64,000 nt of DNA from Methylophaga sp. 41_12_T18 (GTDB lineage Bacteria; Pseudomonadota; Gammaproteobacteria; Nitrosococcales; Methylophagaceae): NCBI GenBank assembly GCA_002163115.1, contig MAAI01000076.1:17534-81533 (forward strand). Reading direction: 5' to 3'. A program made the translations under genes and the position numbers. The notes beneath the pieces were generated by a model. That model had not been told where the DNA came from. It searched no databases and was given only the letters and a program-made list of their open reading frames with translations. The first letter of the stretch is position 1. Every line of letters starts with the position of its first letter. Positions 7,972 to 18,175 of the stretch are shown piece by piece.

Positions 7972-10900
7972 GCAAGTTTGATGCAAAAACAGTCGCCTTG
8001 GCAGGCACTAACTTAATTGAAGCCAGTGCTGGGACGGGTAAAACCTATACCTTGGCAGAGTTGTATTTACGTTTGGTGATGGAGCAAGATTTAACAGTCG
8101 ATAAGATCTTGGTGGTGACTTATACCCGAGCAGCGACGGAAGAGTTGCGTGATCGTTTGCGTCAAAAGCTGGTGGATGCACGTGATGAGCTTATAAAAGG
8201 GGACGCTACCCTTTTATCAAAGGGTAGCGTCCCCTTTTATAAATTGACCTTGGCGATTCAGAGCTTTGACCAAGCAGCGATTTACACCATTCATGGGGTT
8301 TGTCAGCGTGTATTGACCGACTTTGCCTTTGAAAGTGGCTTGCGTTTTGATGTCAGTTTGATGGGTGACGAAGTCGATATTTTGCAATCGGTGACCGATG
8401 ACTTTTGGCGCTGTGAAGTGCATAAAATGAGTGATGACTTTAGTGCTTATTTATTGTCACGCAGTGAAACGCCTGAAACTTTATTAAAGTCTGTTCGCAG
8501 TTTGATTGGTAAGCCTTATCTGCATTATTTACCGTTGCCAGAGATAGATTTAGATCGTTTTCATGCCACGGTGAATGAGCAGTTTAAGCAAGTGAAAGCA
8601 GTGTGGTTGGAAGAGCAAGATCATGTTGTTGCTACTTTGCAGAATAAGGAACTGCTGAACGGCAATAAATACCGCAAAACCAGTGTTGAGAAGTGGTTGA
8701 TTCAACTGGCGGCGATGTTGCAGCTAGATTCTGTTCCGGCCAAGTTGATGGATAACTTTGATCGGTTCACGCCGACTAAGTTAGAAGATGCTTTGAAAAA
8801 AGGCCAACAGCTACCCGAGTTAACGTTTTGGTCTGCGTGTGAGTTGTTGATGGATGCCCAAACGCAGTTGCAGACAGCGCGCGATGTGCAGTTGCAAAAC
8901 TTACGTTTGGCTTTGTTGAGCTATATCAATCAGAAAGTGCCTGAGCAGAAACAGCAGCAACAAGTGCAATCGTATGATGATTTGTTGATTAACCTTGAGC
9001 GGGCATTAAATGCCGAACAGGGCGATGTGCTGGTGGAGCAGTTACGTGAGCAATATCAGGCGGCATTGATAGATGAGTTTCAAGATACGGATCAGGTGCA
9101 ATACGATAGTTTTAGTCGTATTTATGCCAAAAGTGGTTTGCCGACCTTTTATGTCGGCGATCCGAAACAGGCGATTTATAGCTTTCGTGGTGCAGATGTT
9201 TTCACTTATTTACATGCGAAATCAGAAGCTGAAATTGAACATACCTTAGGCACCAACTGGCGATCGCATCCGCATTTGGTGACGGCGGTGAACAGTTTGT
9301 TTGAACGTCGTGATAAGCCGTTTGTTTATGAACAGATCCCATTCATTGCTGTTGGGGCTGCACGTGAACAGGAACCGGCCTTGCAAGTGGATGAAGGTGA
9401 TGATGCAGCGATGCAATTGTTATGGGCGGCCAGTGCGAAGGCGATTACCAAAAAAGACATGGGTTTGCTGGCGGCGACAGCGACTGCCAATGAGATTGCT
9501 CGCTTATTAAACTTGGCACAACAGGGCAAGGCGAGACTGAAGGTGGATGAGGAGTTTCGTGCTTTATCCGGTGGTGATATTGCGGTGTTGGTGCGTAATC
9601 ATCGCCAAGCACAGGAGATTCAACAAAGCTTGCACCTGCGAGGCATTAATAGTGTGCAGCAGGGCAGAGAGAATGTGTTTGCTACGCCAGAGGCTATGTT
9701 ATTAGAACGCTTATTGTTGGCGGTGGCTGAGCCGAATAATGAAAGTCGGGTGTGTGCCGTGTTGATTTCACCGTTGTTTGGTTTATCGGCTGCTGATTTA
9801 TATGAGTTGCAACAACAAGAACAGGATTGGTTGCAGCAACTCGACTTCTTCCATGACTTGCATCAAATGTGGTTGAAACAAGGGTTTATGACCATGTTTC
9901 GCTACATTATGGTGGCAAAAACAGTGCAACAACGTTTATTAGCCATGCCAAATGGCGAACGTCGCTTGACCAACTTAACCCATTTAGCTGAGTTGATTCA
10001 GGACTTTTGTAGTCGCCAGAAGAGCACGATTGATGCGGTATTAAATTGGTTAGCATCACATCGTTTAGCACAAGATGGCGATGATGAAACGGCACAATTA
10101 CGCTTAGAAAGTGATGAGCAGTTGGTGAAGATCATCACTATTCATAAGAGTAAGGGCTTGGAATATCCGATCGTGTTTTGTCCGTATTTGTGGAATGCCA
10201 ATCTACGTTCTGCCAAAGATGATGTGGTGCGTTTTCATGATCCTGAACACAATAATGCTGCCCATGTCGCCTTTGTTGAACCGGCATTAACCTATGCTCG
10301 CGAACAAGTGCAACAAGAAGAGTTAGCCGAAGATTTACGTTTGCTTTATGTGGCGTTAACCCGTGCCAGAGAACGTTGTATTATTGCTTGGGGGGCAGCA
10401 AAGTCGGTTGAAGACTCAGCCTTATTCCAGTTATTGCATCCAACGATAAGCAGTGTGGATAATGCGGTGATGTCGGCAGATATGCAGCAGTTGGCTGATA
10501 ACCATGCACCGCTAATGTCTGTGACAGCCTTGACTGAACAAGCTCGAATAAATCTAACTGAGGTTGACGATGATGGCGTGCAGTTAGCAGCTAGGAAGTT
10601 TGCTGGCAACATTGCTCGCCCTTGGCGAATTGGTAGTTTCAGTGCCTTAACCGCAGGCCATGATGCTGAGTTGCCTGATTATGATGCTTATAGTGCTGCT
10701 GAGTTGAAGTTGCAGGCAGAGAACAGAGTGCAACATTCACAAGATCGCTTTGGTTTCCCACGTGGTGCACAGGCGGGAACGTGTTTGCATACGATGTTTG
10801 AGCTATGGGATTTTAATGTTGATGACCAGGCGGGCTTGCAACATTTAGTCACTCGCACCTTGTCACAATATGGTTTTGAACAACGTTGGCAGCCAGTGGT

Positions 10901-11477
10901 GTGTCAGTGGTTAACTGAGATTGTTAATACGCGATTCAGCGCAGACAGTGACTTTTGTTTAGCCTCTTTGCAACCAGCACAGCGTTTGGATGAAATGTCA
11001 TTTTATTTCCCGGTGGCGCAGTTATCGGTGACAAAGCTAAAGCAGCAGTTATTGCCTCATTTGAATGACGGTGATGTGTTGCAGACCTTAATGGCGCAGC
11101 TGGATTTTTATGATTTGACTGGCTTTATGAAAGGCTTCATTGATTTGGTTTATGAAGACCAAGGCCGTTTTTATGTGGTGGATTATAAGTCGAACTTTTT
11201 AGGTTATGTCGCTGATGATTATGATGTTTCGGCCTTAGATGAAGCGATGTTGTCACATGCGTATCCGCTGCAATATTTGATCTATAGCTTGGCCTTGCAT
11301 CGTTATTTACGTTTGCGAGTGCCGGATTATGATCCGGATCTGCATTTTGGTGGGGTCTATTACTTATTCTTGCGTGGCATGCATCCTGAGTGGGGCCAGT
11401 CTGGTGTCTATGCTGATCGACCTTCGGCGACATTATTAGATGCACTGGATGCATTGTTACAAGGCAATGAATCATGA
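7968..11477 (+). CDS. recB: RecBCD exonuclease V, RecB helicase-nuclease subunit
   Basis: RecB is a 3'-5' SF1A helicase with a C-terminal nuclease that also loads RecA. Walker A is EASAGTGKT at residues 18-26, and motif II is in ALIDEFQDTDQ. The nuclease domain shows Asp1059, Asp1072 and Lys1074 (FIDLV...VVDYKSN), with the spacing of the E. coli catalytic residues. The 1169-residue length is normal. Residues about 75-92, between helicase motif Ia and the FTIHG-like segment (YTIHGVCQRVL), are encoded by a perfect inverted pair of REP-like sequences inserted in frame. This region varies in the family, so activity is probably kept. The start is GTG overlapping recC. Confidence 0.95.
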   Translation: MSKFDAKTVALAGTNLIEASAGTGKTYTLAELYLRLVMEQDLTVDKILVVTYTRAATEELRDRLRQKLVDARDELIKGDATLLSKGSVPFYKLTLAIQSFDQAAIYTIHGVCQRVLTDFAFESGLRFDVSLMGDEVDILQSVTDDFWRCEVHKMSDDFSAYLLSRSETPETLLKSVRSLIGKPYLHYLPLPEIDLDRFHATVNEQFKQVKAVWLEEQDHVVATLQNKELLNGNKYRKTSVEKWLIQLAAMLQLDSVPAKLMDNFDRFTPTKLEDALKKGQQLPELTFWSACELLMDAQTQLQTARDVQLQNLRLALLSYINQKVPEQKQQQQVQSYDDLLINLERALNAEQGDVLVEQLREQYQAALIDEFQDTDQVQYDSFSRIYAKSGLPTFYVGDPKQAIYSFRGADVFTYLHAKSEAEIEHTLGTNWRSHPHLVTAVNSLFERRDKPFVYEQIPFIAVGAAREQEPALQVDEGDDAAMQLLWAASAKAITKKDMGLLAATATANEIARLLNLAQQGKARLKVDEEFRALSGGDIAVLVRNHRQAQEIQQSLHLRGINSVQQGRENVFATPEAMLLERLLLAVAEPNNESRVCAVLISPLFGLSAADLYELQQQEQDWLQQLDFFHDLHQMWLKQGFMTMFRYIMVAKTVQQRLLAMPNGERRLTNLTHLAELIQDFCSRQKSTIDAVLNWLASHRLAQDGDDETAQLRLESDEQLVKIITIHKSKGLEYPIVFCPYLWNANLRSAKDDVVRFHDPEHNNAAHVAFVEPALTYAREQVQQEELAEDLRLLYVALTRARERCIIAWGAAKSVEDSALFQLLHPTISSVDNAVMSADMQQLADNHAPLMSVTALTEQARINLTEVDDDGVQLAARKFAGNIARPWRIGSFSALTAGHDAELPDYDAYSAAELKLQAENRVQHSQDRFGFPRGAQAGTCLHTMFELWDFNVDDQAGLQHLVTRTLSQYGFEQRWQPVVCQWLTEIVNTRFSADSDFCLASLQPAQRLDEMSFYFPVAQLSVTKLKQQLLPHLNDGDVLQTLMAQLDFYDLTGFMKGFIDLVYEDQGRFYVVDYKSNFLGYVADDYDVSALDEAMLSHAYPLQYLIYSLALHRYLRLRVPDYDPDLHFGGVYYLFLRGMHPEWGQSGVYADRPSATLLDALDALLQGNES
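8191..8242. repeat. Inverted pair of REP-like elements inside recB
   Basis: A 24-bp arm (8191-8214) is followed by a 4-base spacer and its perfect reverse complement (8219-8242). Each arm contains aaggggacgctaccctt, one base different from the REP cores beside the RAYT gene. The reading frame of recB passes through without a stop. Confidence 0.93.
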
Positions 11478-13222
11478 GTCAGTTACTGACAGTATTACGC
11501 CAAGCAGGATTTAGTGAGTTGGCTTGTCAGTTTGCTAGTTATATTCAACGTATTGATAACAGTGACGATGAGTTAGTGCCGTTAACCGCAGGTTTGTTAA
11601 CTGAGGCGGTGGCACAAGGCCATGTTTGTTTGAACTTGTTGCGTATCGATAGCTGGACTCAAAAGGTAATGACTTTATTGCCTGAGCAACATGAAGAATG
11701 GCTGGCTCGCTTGCAGAAAAGTAATGTGGTCGGCGTTGATGGCGACTACAAACCGTTGATCCTAGATAACAATGGTCAGTTGTATTTGTATCGACATTGG
11801 CAGGATGAAAAGTCGGTAGCAAATGCTATCTTGCAGCGTAGCCAACACATTGAGTTAAACGATAGTGATGCCTTGCAAGCTGACTTTGCTAAATGGCCGA
11901 GTTCGGTTGATGGCATTGATTGGCAGAAAGTCGCGGTGTTGATGGCGATGACGCGCCAGTTCTGTGTTATTTCTGGTGGCCCTGGCACAGGTAAAACGAC
12001 GATCGTTTTACGGATATTGCAAAGTTTAAAACATCAACATAATGGGGTGCGTATTGCTTTGGCTGCACCGACCGGTAAAGCGGCTGCACGCTTGCAGCAA
12101 TCAGTTGCCCAAGCGGATGACAATGGCATTCAGGCGAAGACATTGCATCGTTTATTAGGCATTACGCCTGATAATGATCAAGGCCGTTATAACGCCAGTC
12201 GACCGTTGCCATTTGATGTGGTGGTGGTGGATGAAGCATCGATGATTGATATTAGTTTGATGGCGAAACTACTGAAAGCCTTGTCGGCTAAAGCACGGTT
12301 GATTTTGTTAGGTGACAGTCAGCAACTGGCATCGGTAGAGTCGGGTGCGGTATTGGCTAATTTATGTCAGCAACAAATGATATTTGATCAGACATTTAGC
12401 CAACAGTTACAGCTGCTGGCTGGGCAAACTTTAGACGAGCAGTTTGTCAGCGACACCGGCAGTGTTTTAACCAACAGTGTGGTGCAGCTGCAGCATAGTT
12501 ACCGCTTTGCTCATGACAGTGTGATTGGTCAATTAGCGAAGTCGGTGCAGACTAAAAATAGTGATGACATTATTGCTGACTTTACTCAGTTAAAAGAGAC
12601 GGTATGGCAGTCTGCTGATGCAGCAAACATCGCCACTCAGATCATGGCTGGCTATCAAGCGTATTTTGATACGGTGATGTCGTCGGTGAGTCCGGAGCAG
12701 TGTTTACAGGCCTTTGATCAGTTTCGGGTGTTGTGTGCCTTAAAACAGGGGCCACAATCCGTTACCTCAGTGAATAATATGATTGAACGTCATCTTAATA
12801 AACAAGGTTGGCGCAGCTTGCAGGATTTTTATCATGGCCGGCCGATCATGGTCACGCGCAATGATTATCGTCAGCAGTTATTTAATGGTGATATCGGCAT
12901 TATTCTCTATGACCCAAAACGGGTATTACGAGCTCATTTTATGATTGATAATGAGGTGCGTGAAATTCCGATTGCTCGCTTGCCTGCTCATGAAACGGCC
13001 TATGCGATGACAGTACATAAGAGTCAGGGTTCGGAGTTTGAGCAAGTCTGTGTATTACTACCAGATGAAGAGGCGACTATTTTGACCCGTGAGTTACTTT
13101 ATACCGCACTGACACGGGCTAAAAATCAGTTGATGATTATGGCGGATGAATCGATCATCCGTAGTACGGTGGCCAATCAACATACCCGTGAAACAGGTTT
13201 GGCTGATATTTTATTAGCTTAG
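11474..13222 (+). CDS. recD: RecBCD exonuclease V, RecD subunit
   Basis: RecD is the 5'-3' SF1B helicase of RecBCD. Walker A is SGGPGTGKT at residues 167-175, Walker B VVVDEASMID follows, and the C-terminal MTVHKSQGSEF and LYTALTRAK motifs are typical. The 582 residues are close to the usual length. The start codon overlaps the recB stop (ATGA). The stop overlaps the stop of the convergent histidine-kinase gene by four bases, leaving no room for an intergenic terminator. Confidence 0.95.
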   Translation: MSQLLTVLRQAGFSELACQFASYIQRIDNSDDELVPLTAGLLTEAVAQGHVCLNLLRIDSWTQKVMTLLPEQHEEWLARLQKSNVVGVDGDYKPLILDNNGQLYLYRHWQDEKSVANAILQRSQHIELNDSDALQADFAKWPSSVDGIDWQKVAVLMAMTRQFCVISGGPGTGKTTIVLRILQSLKHQHNGVRIALAAPTGKAAARLQQSVAQADDNGIQAKTLHRLLGITPDNDQGRYNASRPLPFDVVVVDEASMIDISLMAKLLKALSAKARLILLGDSQQLASVESGAVLANLCQQQMIFDQTFSQQLQLLAGQTLDEQFVSDTGSVLTNSVVQLQHSYRFAHDSVIGQLAKSVQTKNSDDIIADFTQLKETVWQSADAANIATQIMAGYQAYFDTVMSSVSPEQCLQAFDQFRVLCALKQGPQSVTSVNNMIERHLNKQGWRSLQDFYHGRPIMVTRNDYRQQLFNGDIGIILYDPKRVLRAHFMIDNEVREIPIARLPAHETAYAMTVHKSQGSEFEQVCVLLPDEEATILTRELLYTALTRAKNQLMIMADESIIRSTVANQHTRETGLADILLA

Positions 13223-16140
13223 ATATATTTCTTTAATACTTCGGTTAACTCAGTGAAGTTAACCGGCTTAGTAATATATTGGTCAAATAAACCGGCTGAG
13301 CGAGCAATATCATTTTTCATCGCTGCGGCAGTGATAGCAATAATCGGCATGTTTCTAAACTTATCTTGCTTACGTAATACTTCAGTTAATTCATTACCAT
13401 TTTGGCCGGGTAAATGGATATCCATCAGTATTAGATCATAGTTATTATCTATTAACATTAACTGTGCTATTTCGGCTGTTTCAGCCATTTCTAAGTTCAG
13501 ATGATCATGCCATTTATCAAAATAGGATTCCATCAACATCCGGTTGGCGGGGTTGTCTTCAACATAAAGAATATTTTTGTATTGGCTGTCTGCTTGTTCG
13601 AATAAGTTGGGGATTTCAGTTTGAATATTACTGGAGTCATGTTCAGGCAAGCTGTCGATCGAGCTATCAGCTAACGGCAATTGAAACCAAAAGGTTGAGC
13701 CTTGACCTTCAATACTTTCAAAACCAATAGTCCCGCCCATGAGTTCAACCAAGTCTTTGGTCACTACGAGCCCAATGCCGGTGCCTTCAATCATCGACGC
13801 TTCTTGGCCTAGGCGGTTAAAGGCATCAAATACATGGTGCTGATCACTTTTAGGAATACCAATGCCAGTATCGATAATTTTGATTTTCACTTGGTTATTA
13901 TTCGTCAGAGACCAATCGATACGAACTTTACCATTGGCACGATTATATTTAATCGCATTACTGATTAAATTTAATAACACTTGTTCGAGTTTGGTGAAGT
14001 CAGCAATAACAGTGGCATCTATATTTGATATGACTTTAAGTTCTATGCCCGCTTGCTCAGCGATGGTCGTGACTAAAGATAAGGTTAGATCAACAATAGA
14101 GCGGACTTGAATCATCTCTAATGATAATTCTGTCTTACCGGCTTCTATCGCCGACAGTTCAAGTACTTGATTAATTAACGCTAACAAATGTTTACCGCTA
14201 TCAACAATAAAATGCATATTGTCTTTTTGTGGCGCTGTTAGTGGTGATTCTGAATCACTTTCTAATAACTGACTAAAGCCTAAAATAGCATTGAGTGGCG
14301 TGCGTAACTCATGACTCATTGAGGATAGAAATTCAGACTTAGCCAGGTTAGCTTGTTCGGCATTGGCTTTTTCGGCTAGCAAAGCTTCTCTAATTTGTTC
14401 GTTGGCGATAGCCATTCCTATAATCTGAGCAACATTATTGAGGATATTGAGACTAGTAGCATCCTGACTACTATTATCTTCAATGAATAACACTAAGATG
14501 CCTAAGTTTTTATCAGCATATTTGAGTGGCACAATATATTTGTTTGCAATGCTGAAAGGCCGATCAATTTTTGCGCAGTCAATATCGACAAGGCAGTCTT
14601 TATTCATCTTGCCGTAACAGGCAAATAGATGAAAAGTATGGTCGTTGTTTGAGGATAAAAATATGCCTAATTCTTCTTTTATATGTAGATGTTCAAAACG
14701 ACAGATAATGGCTAAAACTTGTTCTAATAAGCCTTCTAAGCGAGAAGGTTCCTGTAGCTTTTCAGAAATTTGTGCACGTAATTCCAGTTCAAACTTTGAA
14801 ATAGTAAGATCATTGTGGATGTTATTAAATAAGCGAACCAGTACACCGAGTTCACTCTTGTCCGTTGTTTGAATATCTTGATGAGATTGGCCACCATCAT
14901 CTTGGCTAATGAGTTGTGCTGTGATGTGGGTGACACGGCGGATAAAGAATAAGTGAACGAATAAATAGATCAGGCCGATAATCACAGCTGCCATTATTAT
15001 TAACGGCCATAACAGTTGGCTAAGAGATTCGGTGACTGCGTTAGTAATTTGAGAGTAGGGCATCACCGTAATCACTTTCCAGTGGGTATTTGGCATGTCG
15101 GCAATGGAGATAAAACTAGCTTCGGCTACAAATGGAGCGGCATCGACTTTGAAGTTACTGCTGTGAAATTCCGCTTGGCCTGAAATCTCCTTAGGCTGTT
15201 GAATGATGGCAGAGATTAATGTCGCTTCGGTGTCAGCTATTTGATAGCTACTTTGGGCTATTTGTGACTGAATGTTGCTATCGAATGTCGGATTAAGGTT
15301 ACCCAGTAAAATTTGTTCATTTAAATAACCTACTTCATCAATGATCGGCTGAAAAAGAGCATCATGAGTAACCAAGTTATTAAGCTCGGCATAGTCATCA
15401 TCGATAGCAGCAATGTCGTGAGCCAATGTTGATATCAGTTTGCCATTTCTATCTACTACAAAAGTATAACCACTGATATCACTGGCCCAAGTGGCCACGA
15501 GTTTATCTAAACCTGATAGGTTCATATCTACAGTAGACACACCAAAAAACTGCTGCTGTTTGAAGATGGGAACAGTGACGGTCACCATCGGTTCAAGTGA
15601 ATAAGGATCGATATAAGACCCTGACCACATTAAGTCGCCTTGTTGTTGATAACGTGCTGGTACGTACCAAGCTTCATTGTGGTAACCCTTGCCGGCAGGA
15701 TCGTTGTAGTCATCGAAAAACTGTAGTTTTCGTTGCTGATCTTTACCCCAAAAGAAACTACTTCGTTGTTTGTTTGAGTCGAACAAATAGGGTTCAGGCC
15801 AAATACCACCACCGGCCAGTAAGTGTTGACTGGGTGCATCGGCAAATAGGTTTTTAAAAATGGTTTGGTAAGTCGTGTTATCAGTAGGAATTGAGCGGGC
15901 AGCACTGGCCATGGCATAAGCTAAAGAACTTGCGACCGTGGTTTTTTGTTGTAAGGCTTCAACAATAGCTCGGTTAGCCAGCTCAATGCGTTGCCATTCA
16001 CGTTTTTCTAATTCGTTACGTGCTTCGGTTTGAACTAAAGAAAATGCCAAAAATAAAAATACGGCAAGACTAATGACTAAACTAGTGACTAATCTAAAAC
16101 CAAGTTTATTCCACCATGAAAGTGGCGAGAGGTTTGACAT
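13219..16140 (-). CDS. Hybrid sensor histidine kinase (Cache-HAMP-GAF-HisKA-HATPase-REC)
   Basis: This membrane sensor kinase has about 973 residues. TM1 is at about 14-35. A large periplasmic double-Cache-like domain follows, with a PGGKGYHNEAWY-type stretch. TM2 is at about 375-397, then HAMP, a GAF domain (about 450-590), HisKA with phospho-acceptor His610 ([14 protein letters not shown]), an HATPase domain (NAIKYN, DTGIGI, GTGIGL) and a receiver with Asp907 (LILMDIHL). The start at 16140 is preferred over an upstream in-frame codon at 16215 because the basic N-terminus directly precedes TM1. No output regulator is adjacent. The kinase core closely resembles the kinase at 39264. The signal is unknown; Cache domains bind small organic ligands. 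Confidence 0.9.
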   Translation of the reverse strand: MSNLSPLSWWNKLGFRLVTSLVISLAVFLFLAFSLVQTEARNELEKREWQRIELANRAIVEALQQKTTVASSLAYAMASAARSIPTDNTTYQTIFKNLFADAPSQHLLAGGGIWPEPYLFDSNKQRSSFFWGKDQQRKLQFFDDYNDPAGKGYHNEAWYVPARYQQQGDLMWSGSYIDPYSLEPMVTVTVPIFKQQQFFGVSTVDMNLSGLDKLVATWASDISGYTFVVDRNGKLISTLAHDIAAIDDDYAELNNLVTHDALFQPIIDEVGYLNEQILLGNLNPTFDSNIQSQIAQSSYQIADTEATLISAIIQQPKEISGQAEFHSSNFKVDAAPFVAEASFISIADMPNTHWKVITVMPYSQITNAVTESLSQLLWPLIIMAAVIIGLIYLFVHLFFIRRVTHITAQLISQDDGGQSHQDIQTTDKSELGVLVRLFNNIHNDLTISKFELELRAQISEKLQEPSRLEGLLEQVLAIICRFEHLHIKEELGIFLSSNNDHTFHLFACYGKMNKDCLVDIDCAKIDRPFSIANKYIVPLKYADKNLGILVLFIEDNSSQDATSLNILNNVAQIIGMAIANEQIREALLAEKANAEQANLAKSEFLSSMSHELRTPLNAILGFSQLLESDSESPLTAPQKDNMHFIVDSGKHLLALINQVLELSAIEAGKTELSLEMIQVRSIVDLTLSLVTTIAEQAGIELKVISNIDATVIADFTKLEQVLLNLISNAIKYNRANGKVRIDWSLTNNNQVKIKIIDTGIGIPKSDQHHVFDAFNRLGQEASMIEGTGIGLVVTKDLVELMGGTIGFESIEGQGSTFWFQLPLADSSIDSLPEHDSSNIQTEIPNLFEQADSQYKNILYVEDNPANRMLMESYFDKWHDHLNLEMAETAEIAQLMLIDNNYDLILMDIHLPGQNGNELTEVLRKQDKFRNMPIIAITAAAMKNDIARSAGLFDQYITKPVNFTELTEVLKKYI

Positions 16141-16314
16141 TATATGTTTAAAGCTCCGAACTGTTGTAGCTGCACACGTTATTTGTGTGTGGCTATATAT
16201 GACTCCATTGGCCAAATACTAACATATTAGTGAGAGTGCAAAATAGTTCTAGTTTACGTTGGAGTCTATAAGTCATTGGCGTAGAATAGTGGCGACCTAG
16301 AACAGGAGAATAAC

Positions 16315-16551
16315 ATGTTAGATCCTAAAAAGATCGAAGAAATGGTACAAGGATTATCTGGCGCGTTACCGCCCGGTTTAACAGGCTTTCAACAAGATAT
16401 TGAAAAGAACGTTCGAGCAGCCTTATCTGCCACCTTTGCTAAATTAGACTTAGTAACTCGAGAAGAATTTGATGTGCAGACTCAAGTATTGCTGCGTACC
16501 CGTGAAAAGCTAGAAGCATTAGAACAGCGGGTCGCTGAGCTAGAAAAGTAG
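16315..16551 (+). CDS. ubiK: Ubiquinone biosynthesis accessory factor UbiK (BMFP family)
   Basis: This 78-residue protein matches the YqiC/UbiK family, which helps assemble the soluble ubiquinone-biosynthesis complex with UbiJ. The N-terminal MLDPKKIEEMVQGL and the C-terminal coiled coil (LLRTREKLEALEQRVAELEK) are characteristic. The start has a good ribosome binding site (aggag, 16304-16308). It is divergent from the hybrid kinase and not part of a ubi cluster. Confidence 0.92.
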   Translation: MLDPKKIEEMVQGLSGALPPGLTGFQQDIEKNVRAALSATFAKLDLVTREEFDVQTQVLLRTREKLEALEQRVAELEK

Positions 16552-16648
16552 CATTGCTTTAGCTGACTAGAACAACCTTCCCAACACAGTGAGTTGCTGA
16601 TTTTGATAATGCAGTTCTCACCATCATATTAAGAGTATTAAACGCAAC

Positions 16649-16963
16649 ATGTCTGAATTTAATAATGTCACTATCACCCGTGAAGCCAACGTCTATTTTG
16701 ATGGCAATGTCACAAGTCGTACTGTCACCTTTGCTGATGGCACTACCAAAACCTTAGGCATCATGATGCCAGGTGAATACACCTTTGGCACTGCCAAAGC
16801 AGAGTTAATGGAAATTATGGCTGGTGAGTTAACCTATCGTATTGCTGGCACAGAACAGTGGTTAACAATCAAAGGTGGCGAATCGTTTAACGTGCCTGCT
16901 GATTCATCATTTGATTTAAAAGTGAGCCAATTAGCTGATTATTGTTGTTCTTATATCGACTAA
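16649..16963 (+). CDS. ppnP: Pyrimidine/purine nucleoside phosphorylase (cupin fold)
   Basis: This 104-residue YaiE/PpnP-type protein phosphorolyses nucleosides to base and ribose-1-phosphate. Family marks are FADGTTKTLGIMMPGEY, the LTYRIAG strand and the C-terminal DYCCSYID. The full length equals the family. It follows ubiK by 97 bases and may be transcribed separately. Confidence 0.93.
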   Translation: MSEFNNVTITREANVYFDGNVTSRTVTFADGTTKTLGIMMPGEYTFGTAKAELMEIMAGELTYRIAGTEQWLTIKGGESFNVPADSSFDLKVSQLADYCCSYID

Positions 16964-17032
16964 TATCTGAACAATTATGGATATGACACCAAGGAGGGTG
17001 ATTAACAAAATAGAGCGATGTTCTTACCTACA

Positions 17033-18175
17033 TCACTCGTCTGCTGATGTTTCCTCATCTGTATCTAAACGCTGGTAGATTCCTTTAATATTTAAAGTGA
17101 TTGTGACTGGAAACTCAGACTCATTATTCCAGTACCAACCATGAGTACCTGCAAATGGGGCCGTTAAGCTGCCACTTGCCTGACTATCTGTGTGTTCTTG
17201 GTAGCTTTTGAAATAGCCAGTCGTATCACCTGCTGGTTCGCCATGAAAATCAAAAAACAATGCCTGACCATCTGTTTGCCATGCGTAGTCTAGTGCTGCA
17301 CCTTTTTCGAGGTACAACTTGTATTCGAGGTAATCACTAGCAGGAATTGTAATGCTGATCGAATCTTGCCATGGCTGCTTTATAGCTGATTCCGAATCAT
17401 TTTCTATTGCAACAAATTCAGCATCAGTCATCTCGTTAGCGTTAGCAGCAGACACATTAAACTCTTCGGAATTAGTGCTATGTTGATAGCCGTGCATCTG
17501 CATAAGGAAAAGCAATGCGCCTAATAGAATGAGGCCGTAGTTTGAAAGCAGACTAAATGTTTTGAAGGCAGCACTTTTTCGCCAAGCAGCAAGCAGAATA
17601 AGCATTAGAGCTAAAGCGCTGATCTGACCTAGTTCGATGCCGATATTAAACGAGATGATATTAAGTAATAAATGATCTGCACTTAATGGTAACTCTTGTA
17701 AGCGAGTGGACAGACCAAAACCGTGTATTAGCCCAAGACCCACAATCATTAGCATCATATTAGGTGGGCTAATATTGAGGATCTTTCGGAAACCATCAAG
17801 GTTGGCGAAGGCAATATAACAAACACTCAGAGCAATTACGGCATCGATAATAAAGTAATTAAGTTGAATCCCATTAAAGGTAGCGAAGATCAGGGTAATA
17901 CTATGGCCAACAGTAAATGCGGTGACATATTTGGCAATGTCACGGAATGTGGTTAGGAAGAATATGATCCCGAATACAAATGCCAGGTGGTCGTAGCCAG
18001 ATAACATGTGAGTAGCACCCAGCCATAGATAGGATAGATTGCCCCCTGAAACTATTGACAGCTTTTCAGCTTCAGACATGCCGTGCGAATAGGCTAGCTG
18101 TGAAAATAGACTCAATATGAGTAGAGCTGCAGTTAAGTGAAGACTACGGCTAAAGAAATGTGGTGTGGGTAGCAT
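17033..18175 (-). CDS. HupE/UreJ-like membrane protein with C-terminal periplasmic domain
   Basis: The N-terminal 230 residues form a signal peptide plus about six or seven membrane helices of the HupE/UreJ type, with the signatures SGYDHLAFVFGI and GLIHGFGLSTRLQE. Members are thought to move or bind nickel or cobalt, though many have no tested role. After a linker, residues about 265-370 form a soluble domain rich in aromatic residues (DYAWQTDGQALFFDFHGEP, GWYWNNESEFPVTITL). This resembles domains found fused in some HupE-like proteins, and I cannot name it. No hydrogenase or urease gene is nearby. The ribosome binding site GGAG is at 18184-18187. Confidence 0.75.
   Translation of the reverse strand: MLPTPHFFSRSLHLTAALLILSLFSQLAYSHGMSEAEKLSIVSGGNLSYLWLGATHMLSGYDHLAFVFGIIFFLTTFRDIAKYVTAFTVGHSITLIFATFNGIQLNYFIIDAVIALSVCYIAFANLDGFRKILNISPPNMMLMIVGLGLIHGFGLSTRLQELPLSADHLLLNIISFNIGIELGQISALALMLILLAAWRKSAAFKTFSLLSNYGLILLGALLFLMQMHGYQHSTNSEEFNVSAANANEMTDAEFVAIENDSESAIKQPWQDSISITIPASDYLEYKLYLEKGAALDYAWQTDGQALFFDFHGEPAGDTTGYFKSYQEHTDSQASGSLTAPFAGTHGWYWNNESEFPVTITLNIKGIYQRLDTDEETSADE

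Noticed and set aside
16990..17075. Strong Shine-Dalgarno-like aaggaggg followed by a GTG frame of about 25 codons
   Set aside because: The frame is tiny, ends inside the hupE-like gene on the other strand and has no recognisable product.
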